A DNA stretch of 64,000 nt, from contig NZ_LFBV01000003.1 of NCBI RefSeq assembly GCF_001905345.1, positions 186,001-250,000 of the forward strand, given 5' to 3'. Both the position numbers and the translations under genes were made by a program. This DNA comes from Streptomyces uncialis (GTDB lineage Bacteria; Actinomycetota; Actinomycetes; Streptomycetales; Streptomycetaceae). The notes under the pieces were generated by a model. The model made no database searches. It was not told the origin of the DNA and was given only the letters and a program-made list of their open reading frames with translations. Of the stretch, positions 58,961 to 64,000 are shown one piece after another (within the stretch, counting starts at the first letter, position 1; every line of letters begins with the position of its first letter).

Positions 58961-59128
58961 CCAGACCGGTCGGTTCCGGCGCCAGTCGGTTCCTGCCGGG
59001 CCTCCGGGTCTCGCGCAGCGGACGGCTTTGGCGGTGGAGTGGGCTGTCCGGGGTGAATCCCCGCACGGCGGACCGCGAACGGTGGGCCGACCATGCCACC
59101 CCGCGCGTGCAGCGGCGGCTCAACCGGA

Positions 59129-59160
59129 AGGCGGGACGGGGCACTTGCCCCGTCCCGCCT
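59129..59160 (-). terminator. Strong intrinsic terminator of the MHS transporter operon
   Basis: A 14-bp perfect stem, AGGCGGGACGGGGC at 59129-59142 and GCCCCGTCCCGCCT at 59147-59160, has an ACTT loop. It lies 47 bases past the transporter stop. Confidence 0.88.
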
Positions 59161-59206
59161 GGTGCGGTCGGCCCGCTCAACGGCTCCCCGGCCTGGGCCC
59201 GGGTTG

Positions 59207-60592
59207 TCAGTGGGCCTGGCGCACGGGGACGTCGTCCCGGTCCGGGGCCCGGTCCTCCGGGTCGGGGTCCTGTCGCACGGCGGGTGAGGCGGCCGGGCGG
59301 GCGCCCTGGTCGAAGAAGGCGCCGATGACCACCACGACGGCTCCGACGATCAGGATGAGGGAGACGCCCCAGGTGGCGTTGGTCGCGCTGGCGCCGACGA
59401 TGGCCAGGGCCGCCAGCGGGGCCAGGCCGCCCGAGAGGGCCGCGCCGAGCTCCCGTCCGGTGCCGACCCCGCTGACCCGGACGTCCGCCGGGAACTGCCG
59501 GGAGAGGAAGGCGCCTTGCGGGGCGAACATGGCCGGTGCCAGCACGCCCGTCGCGATGATCAGGCACACCCAGATCACGACCGAGTTCTGGGTGTCGAGC
59601 AGCACGAAGAACGGGAAGGCGAAGAGCGCCGAGGCGACGCCGCCGCACGCGAGGACCTTGCGGCTGCCGAAGCGGTCGCTCGCCCACCCGAAGAGCGGCA
59701 CGGTGACGATGGCGGTGGCACTGGCCAGGGTGACTCCGAACGCCCCGACGCTCGCCGAGACGTCCTGGAAGTCCGAGAGATAGGCCAGGGAGAAGGTCTT
59801 GAAGATGTAGCTGAGGGCGTTGTAGCCCAAGGAGACGGCCAGGACCACGAGGAGGCCGCGTCGCTGCTTGCGCAGCAGGGTGACGAACGGCAGCTGCTGG
59901 GCGGAGCCCTCCTGCTCCTTCTTGTTCTGGTGGAAGTCGGGTGACTCGGGGACGCGGCTGCGCACCCACAGGCCCACGCCCGCGAGGGCGAAGCTCGCGA
60001 CGAACGGGACGCGCCAGCCCCACGTCAGGAGTATCTCCTCGTCCAGGCTGGTGAGCACCGTGACGGTCAGCGACGACAGCAGCAGTCCGAGGTTGAGTCC
60101 CAGGGCCGGCCAGGCGCCCTGCCGGCCGCGCCGGTTCTCGTCGGCGTGCTCATAGGCGACCACCGCCGCGCTGCTGTACTCGGCTCCGGCTCCGAGACCC
60201 TGGAAGATACGCAGGATCACCAGGGCGATCGGCGCCGCGACGCCGACGGACTCGTAGGTGGGCAGCAGTCCGATCAGCCCTGTGGAGATGCCCATCAGGA
60301 CGAAGGTGATGATCAGTACGTTCCGTCGGCCGATGCGGTCGGCGAGGTGACCGAACATGATGCCGCCCAGCGGGCGGGCCAGGAATCCGGCCGCGAAGGT
60401 CGCGAAGGCGGCCATGGTGCCGGCCGCGTCGTCGCTCTGCGGGAAGAAGATCTTGCCGAAGACCAGCGCGGCCATGGAGGCGTAGAGATAGAAGTCGTAC
60501 CACTCCAGCGCCGAGCCCACGATGGTGGCGGTGGCGACGCGGCGGCGCGCGACGGCGGGAGGCGGTCCGGGGTTGTGCGGGGCGTTCGCCAT
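59207..60592 (-). CDS. MHS-family MFS transporter (metabolite:H+ symporter)
   Basis: The 461-residue protein has 12 TM helices. The MHS signature is present: ATIVGSALEWYDFYLYASMA in TM1, FGHLADRIGRRNVLIITFVL in loop 2-3, RIFQGLGAGAEYSSAAVVAY in TM4 and RRGRQGAWPALGLNLGLLLS in TM5. Members import betaine, proline, citrate, alpha-ketoglutarate or shikimate with protons. The C-terminus is a charged Asp/Pro-rich tail. It lies 84 bases after the L-2-hydroxyglutarate oxidase gene in one operon, so a hydroxy- or keto-acid substrate is likely. Confidence 0.93.
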   Translation of the reverse strand: MANAPHNPGPPPAVARRRVATATIVGSALEWYDFYLYASMAALVFGKIFFPQSDDAAGTMAAFATFAAGFLARPLGGIMFGHLADRIGRRNVLIITFVLMGISTGLIGLLPTYESVGVAAPIALVILRIFQGLGAGAEYSSAAVVAYEHADENRRGRQGAWPALGLNLGLLLSSLTVTVLTSLDEEILLTWGWRVPFVASFALAGVGLWVRSRVPESPDFHQNKKEQEGSAQQLPFVTLLRKQRRGLLVVLAVSLGYNALSYIFKTFSLAYLSDFQDVSASVGAFGVTLASATAIVTVPLFGWASDRFGSRKVLACGGVASALFAFPFFVLLDTQNSVVIWVCLIIATGVLAPAMFAPQGAFLSRQFPADVRVSGVGTGRELGAALSGGLAPLAALAIVGASATNATWGVSLILIVGAVVVVIGAFFDQGARPAASPAVRQDPDPEDRAPDRDDVPVRQAH

Positions 60593-60676
60593 GAGCTGTC
60601 CTCGATCTCCGTTGAAAGAAGAGGGGAAGAGAGGGGAAGGGGAAGAGGCGGCGGGGCCTGCGACTGCGGGGAGCGG

Positions 60677-61924
60677 TCAGGCCGCGGCGGACTCTTCGCG
60701 TACGGTGCGGGCGGAATCCTCGTGGCCGAGCTGTTCGAAGACGTCGGCGGCGATCCGGCTTCCGATACGCAGGCTCGATGTGGCCGCGGGTGACGGCGCG
60801 TTGAGCACATGGACGGCGCGCGGGGTGCGGCTGATGACGAAGTCGTCGACCAGTCGCCCGTCCGCCGTGACGGCTTGCGCGCGGACGCCGCTTCCGTGCC
60901 GCCGCATGTCCTTGCTCTCGATCTCCGGGACCAGACGGCGGACGTCTCGGACGAACAGCGGCCAGATCAGCGAGCGGCTGATCTCGGTGACCCCGTGCCG
61001 CCAGAAGCGCCGGGTGAGGCCGCGCAGCGCCGGGTCCCGCAGCAGCTCGGCCACCATACGGGGGTCGACGTCGCGCCAGCGGTAGCCCTGACGGGCCAGC
61101 GCGGGGACGGCGTTGGGTCCCACGTGGACGGAGCCGTCGAGCATCGGGGTGATGTGCACGCCGAGGAAGGGGAGCTCGGGGTCGGGCACGGGGTAGACGG
61201 GGTTGTTGACCAGCCCTCGGCGGCCGGGCCTGATCTCGGCGTACTCGCCGCGGAAGGGCATGATCCGTACCGTCGGGCGGTCACCGGCCGCCGTCGCGAT
61301 CTTGTCGCTGTGCAGGCCCGCGCAGTTCACGAGGGTCCGGGCCCGCAGTTCCTCACCAGGGGTGTGGATCACGGTCCGGTCCGCGGTGGCGGTGAAGGAG
61401 AGGGCGGGCGACCGGGTGCGCAGCTGGGCGCCGAGTACGGTCAGCTCGGCCGCCAGCGCCCGGCACACCTGGGCGAAGTCGGTCATGGCGGTGTCGGCGA
61501 CCGACAGCGCGGCGACCCCCGCGACATGCGGTTCCCGTTCGGCGAACTCGGCGCGGCTCAGCCGCTGGACCGTGACACCGTTCGCCCGGCCGCGCTCCGC
61601 GAGCGCGTCCAGTCCCGGGAGCTGGGACGTGGACGTGGCCACCACGAGCTTCCCGGTGCGCTTGACGGGCACCTCGTGCTGCTCGCAGTACCGGATCATC
61701 TCCTCCCCGCCGGCCCGGGCCAGCCGGGCCTTGAGGGAGCCGGGCGCGTAGTACAGGCCGCTGTGGATGACGTTGCTGTTGTGCCCGGACTGGTGGGCGC
61801 CCCAGTGCGCCTCCTTCTCCAGGACCGTGACGGACAGATCCGGGCGGGCCCGCAGCAGCGCCCGGGCTGTGGCGAGCCCGAGCAGCCCCCCTCCGATGAC
61901 GGCGACGTCGACGTCACGTGACAT
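60677..61924 (-). CDS. lhgO: L-2-hydroxyglutarate oxidase family FAD enzyme
   Basis: The 415-residue DAO-family flavoprotein starts at ATG 61924 (MSRDVDVAVIGGGLLGLATA). Features are the Rossmann GGGLLG, the GAHQSGHNSNVIHSGLYYAP FAD/substrate motif diagnostic for L-2-hydroxyglutarate oxidases, YCEQHEVPVKRTGKLVVATS, NCAGLHSDKIA and a late HVLNAPSPAATSSLRIG. It oxidises L-2-hydroxyglutarate (or a close hydroxyacid) to the keto acid. The transporter gene follows on the same strand, and both are controlled from the divergent GntR region with two palindromes. Confidence 0.92.
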   Translation of the reverse strand: MSRDVDVAVIGGGLLGLATARALLRARPDLSVTVLEKEAHWGAHQSGHNSNVIHSGLYYAPGSLKARLARAGGEEMIRYCEQHEVPVKRTGKLVVATSTSQLPGLDALAERGRANGVTVQRLSRAEFAEREPHVAGVAALSVADTAMTDFAQVCRALAAELTVLGAQLRTRSPALSFTATADRTVIHTPGEELRARTLVNCAGLHSDKIATAAGDRPTVRIMPFRGEYAEIRPGRRGLVNNPVYPVPDPELPFLGVHITPMLDGSVHVGPNAVPALARQGYRWRDVDPRMVAELLRDPALRGLTRRFWRHGVTEISRSLIWPLFVRDVRRLVPEIESKDMRRHGSGVRAQAVTADGRLVDDFVISRTPRAVHVLNAPSPAATSSLRIGSRIAADVFEQLGHEDSARTVREESAAA

Positions 61925-61962
61925 CCGGTGGCCCTTTCTGGTGGCGTGGAACAGACGATCCG

Positions 61963-62015
61963 CAGCGGCTGTATACAGTCGCTGCGACTGGAGAGGTGAA
62001 TGTATACAGCCGCTA
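61963..62015. promoter_or_regulatory. Pair of GntR operators
   Basis: Site 1 (61963-61984) is a 22-base palindrome with arms CAGCGGCTGTA and TACAGTCGCTG and a TGTATACA core, mismatched at one symmetric pair only. Site 2 has the same core TGTATACA at 62001-62008 followed by the conserved arm GCCGCT (to about 62013). Centres are 31 bases apart. They lie between the divergent lhgO and GntR starts. Confidence 0.83.
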
Positions 62016-62038
62016 CGTGGGTGCACAAGAGACCGGGA

Positions 62039-62044
62039 TAGAGT
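62039..62044 (+). promoter_or_regulatory. -10 element giving a leaderless GntR transcript
   Basis: TAGAGT is a good Streptomyces -10 hexamer. Its last base is 7 upstream of the GTG at 62051, which would place the transcription start on the start codon. The -35 region would overlap the end of operator 2, consistent with autorepression. Confidence 0.55.
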
Positions 62045-62050
62045 GTCGAG

Positions 62051-62710
62051 GTGACCCGAGCAGCACGGACCCCCCGCACGAGCAACAGCGCCGGCGTCAT
62101 CGCCGAACGGCTACGCACCTCCATCCGCGACGGCGGACTGCTCCCGGGCACCCGTCTGGTGCAGGAGAAGCTCGCGACCGAGCTGAAGGTGAGCCGCATC
62201 CCCCTGCGCGAGGCCATGCACACGCTGGCCGCCGAGGGCCTGATCGAAGTGCGGCCGCAGCGCGGCATGGTCGTCGCCGAGCTCAGCCACGGCGAGATCG
62301 CCGAACTCTTCGAACTGCGCCTCCAGATGGAGCCGCACCTGGCCGACGAGATCGTGCGCGGCTGCCGCGACCGGGACATCGACGAACTCCAGGACCTCGC
62401 CGACGAGATGCGCCGCCAGGGCGGCGACGCCGCGGGCCGGGCCTCCCTCAACTACGAGTTCCACCGGCGTATCTACGCCCTCTCCGAGCGACGGCTCACC
62501 CTGCGCTTCGTCGACCAGCTGCTGCACCTCGTCGAGCCGTACAGCCGGCGCTGGGCGCGCTCGGGCCACGACCTCGACCGCATCGACGACGAACACCAGC
62601 GGATGGTCGACGCGCTGCGCGACCGTGACGCGGCGGCGCTGCGCCGCGTGATCACCGCGCATGTCGAAGGCGCCCGCGATCACGTCATGGCCGCCCAGCG
62701 AGACGAGTGA
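62051..62710 (+). CDS. GntR/FCD-family repressor of the hydroxyglutarate operon
   Basis: The 219-residue repressor starts at GTG 62051. The GntR winged helix is at about residues 12-78 (VIAERLRTSIRDGGLLPGTR, KLATELKVSRIPLREAMHTL and AAEGLIEVRPQRGMVVAE). The C-terminal FCD domain has metal-site candidates in LFELRLQMEPHLA, NYEFHRRIYA and TAHVEGARDH. FCD regulators bind carboxylic acids such as keto- or hydroxyacids, which fits the divergent oxidase and transporter. Two matching operators lie in the intergenic region. Confidence 0.93.
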   Translation: MTRAARTPRTSNSAGVIAERLRTSIRDGGLLPGTRLVQEKLATELKVSRIPLREAMHTLAAEGLIEVRPQRGMVVAELSHGEIAELFELRLQMEPHLADEIVRGCRDRDIDELQDLADEMRRQGGDAAGRASLNYEFHRRIYALSERRLTLRFVDQLLHLVEPYSRRWARSGHDLDRIDDEHQRMVDALRDRDAAALRRVITAHVEGARDHVMAAQRDE

Positions 62711-63140
62711 CCCCCGGGCCGTCGCCGCCGGGCGGACCCACGGCCGCGTGACGGCTTCGGCCTCGCTCCGACGACGGCCGACGCACGCACCCCGTTCACA
62801 GGGTTCGACCGCACCCCGCCACACCCTCCCGGCCTCGCAGGGCCGGACGGCGGCCCGACATACCCTCCCCGCCCCGCGGCCCGTGTCGGCCTCCGCCCCG
62901 CATCCAGCCGGTGCTGACCCCCGCTCCCCGCATCGCTCCTGCCCGGCACGCCGCTAGCGATCACCGACCGGCAGGATTTCGTGCGAACTCCGGATTCCTT
63001 CACCTTCGGGCTGCTCATGATTCGCGACCTTCACAAGTCGGCCCACATAGGACCGGATTTGAGCGGGCGGATATTTTGACGGGTTTTCATCGGTTCCACG
63101 GTCGCCCGTTCGGGTGGTAGCGGTGTAGCGGTGGGGTGAC
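62711..63140. other. Intergenic region, no gene seen
   Basis: This is 430 bases after the GntR gene. The first 250 bases are very GC-rich with short imperfect CTCCCxGCCxC-type repeats. The last 150 are more AT-rich (GGATATTTTGACGGGTTTTC near 63070) and probably hold the promoter of the FAD oxidoreductase. No open frame has protein-like character. Confidence 0.6.
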
Positions 63141-64000
63141 ATGGCCGATATCGGGGAGGGAAAGAGGCGAGCGGGCACCGGCTTGCATGCCGACCAACTG
63201 AAAGGGGTGGGGTTGGTGTTGGGGATGAATGCGGTGGTGCTGGGCGGCGGGATGAGCGGGTTGATGGCCGCGCATGTGCTGGCGGGTCATTTTGAGCGAG
63301 TGACGCTGGTGGAGCGTGATGGCGGCGGGAGCGCGGATCCACGGCGCGGCGTTCCACAGGGATGGCATCCGCATGTTCTCGCGTTGAAAGCGGCACCGCT
63401 GCTGGAGCGTTTGTTTCCGGGGCTCGGCGAGGAGTTCATCGCGAGCGGCGGGCTCCGCGTGGGGATGCTGGACCAGCATCGGATCAATTACTACGGCCAT
63501 CAGTTCCGCCAGTCGAAGAGCGAACTGGAAACCGTGTGGGCGAGCAGGCCGTTTCTTGAGGAAGGGATTCGCTCAAGGGTACGCGCTCATACGAATGTGA
63601 CGACTCGGTTCGGATGGGAGGCGGTGGCCCCGATCTCCGGCCCGCCCGGTCGGGTGACGGGGGTCAGAATCGCTCGTATCGACGACGGCGAGGCCGAGGA
63701 TCTCACGGCGGAGCTGGTGGTCGACGCGACAGGCCGCGGAGGCCGCGCCCGGGGCTGGTTGGGCGAGATGGGATATGAGGCACCCCGGGAGGACCGGGTG
63801 CAGGTGAACCTGGGTTACGCGAGCCGGTTGGTGGAGTGCGCGCCGGACGTACTGGGCCACGATCGGGCGATCGTGGTGGGACCGAAGCTGGATCGCCCAC
63901 GGGGTTTCTACTTCACCGTCCAGGAGGCGGGGCAGTGGACGATGACGGTCTTCGGCTACGGCGATCACCGTCCGAGCGTGGACCCCGACCGGTTGATGGC
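63141..64000 (+). CDS. FAD-dependent monooxygenase/oxidoreductase, partial
   Basis: 286 codons are visible and the gene runs off the window end. ATG 63141 follows GGTGGGGTG. ATG 63225 (MNAVVLGGGMSGLMAAHVLA) is an alternative that starts right at the Rossmann fold. FAD-binding motifs are the GGGMSG dinucleotide loop, an acidic residue in LVERDG, RRGVPQGWHPHVLALKAAPL (typical of PHBH-like flavin monooxygenases that act on aromatic or polyketide substrates), and LVVDATGRGGRARGWL. Codon use differs from neighbours: third positions are more often T, A or G than C, which suggests recent acquisition or weak selection. The C-terminal domain needed to assign a substrate is outside the window. Confidence 0.88.
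   Translation, partial: MADIGEGKRRAGTGLHADQLKGVGLVLGMNAVVLGGGMSGLMAAHVLAGHFERVTLVERDGGGSADPRRGVPQGWHPHVLALKAAPLLERLFPGLGEEFIASGGLRVGMLDQHRINYYGHQFRQSKSELETVWASRPFLEEGIRSRVRAHTNVTTRFGWEAVAPISGPPGRVTGVRIARIDDGEAEDLTAELVVDATGRGGRARGWLGEMGYEAPREDRVQVNLGYASRLVECAPDVLGHDRAIVVGPKLDRPRGFYFTVQEAGQWTMTVFGYGDHRPSVDPDRLM

Overview
The window is Streptomyces-type chromosome. It is very GC-rich with strong third-position G/C bias, uses GTG and ATG starts and carries rare TTA codons. It holds families typical of the genus: an AfsR/SARP regulator, chitin-degrading enzymes with DasR-type operators, a rifamycin phosphotransferase under a rifamycin-associated element, EF-hand and collagen-like secreted proteins, and many TetR/ArsR/GntR regulators. 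No rRNA, convincing tRNA or CRISPR array is present. No searches could be run, so family names rest on motifs and general similarity.

Layout. 1-7 kb: a hypothetical gene cut by the left edge, a Nudix hydrolase, a choice-of-anchor-C secreted protein, then small stress/enzyme genes (SRPBCC, DHFR-like reductase, two ArsR-type regulators, flavin reductase). 7.1-12.0 kb: an accessory island. Two identical 268-bp transposase fragments in inverted orientation enclose a dead IS630 transposase and a three-gene cassette: a small secreted two-cysteine protein, an ABC ATPase with a TTA codon, and a large FtsX-like permease. This is the best candidate for an undescribed system here (secreted peptide with dedicated export or self-protection). 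12.0-19.6 kb: VOC protein, GH18 chitinase, EF-hand protein, O-methyltransferase, and rifamycin phosphotransferase rph with its RAE. 19.7-28.6 kb: a CxxC/L7-L12-like protein, a DIP1984 protein, a Ser/Thr kinase, an MFS exporter, an iron-siderophore binding lipoprotein with an iron box, a collagen-like protein, a chitin-active LPMO and an SRPBCC protein. This stretch also has two tandem repeat arrays and a large nested hairpin.

29-45 kb: FabV-type enoyl reductase, ricin-lectin secreted protein, AfsR-like SARP regulator with a TTA codon, a TetR/MFS divergent pair, TPR and SMI1/KNR4 proteins, a small membrane protein, a type I ABC exporter preceded by a 29-codon coupled ORF, an HD hydrolase and a secreted PQQ-type sugar dehydrogenase. 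45-51 kb: TetR plus AidB-like acyl-CoA dehydrogenase plus acyl-CoA ligase, then a divergent nitroreductase/TetR pair. 50.7-58.2 kb: an RpiR regulator divergent from a C45 N-terminal-nucleophile acyltransferase and a complete translationally coupled oligopeptide-type ABC importer. This looks like a catabolic or scavenging unit that imports an acylated amino or peptide compound and processes it. 58.4-64 kb: a stand-alone atpF paralogue, an MHS-family transporter with an L-2-hydroxyglutarate oxidase and a divergent, apparently leaderless GntR repressor, and a FAD monooxygenase cut by the right edge.

Regulatory sequence is unusually readable: two DasR-type sites, one iron box, one RAE, several regulator palindromes and many strong intrinsic terminators between convergent genes.
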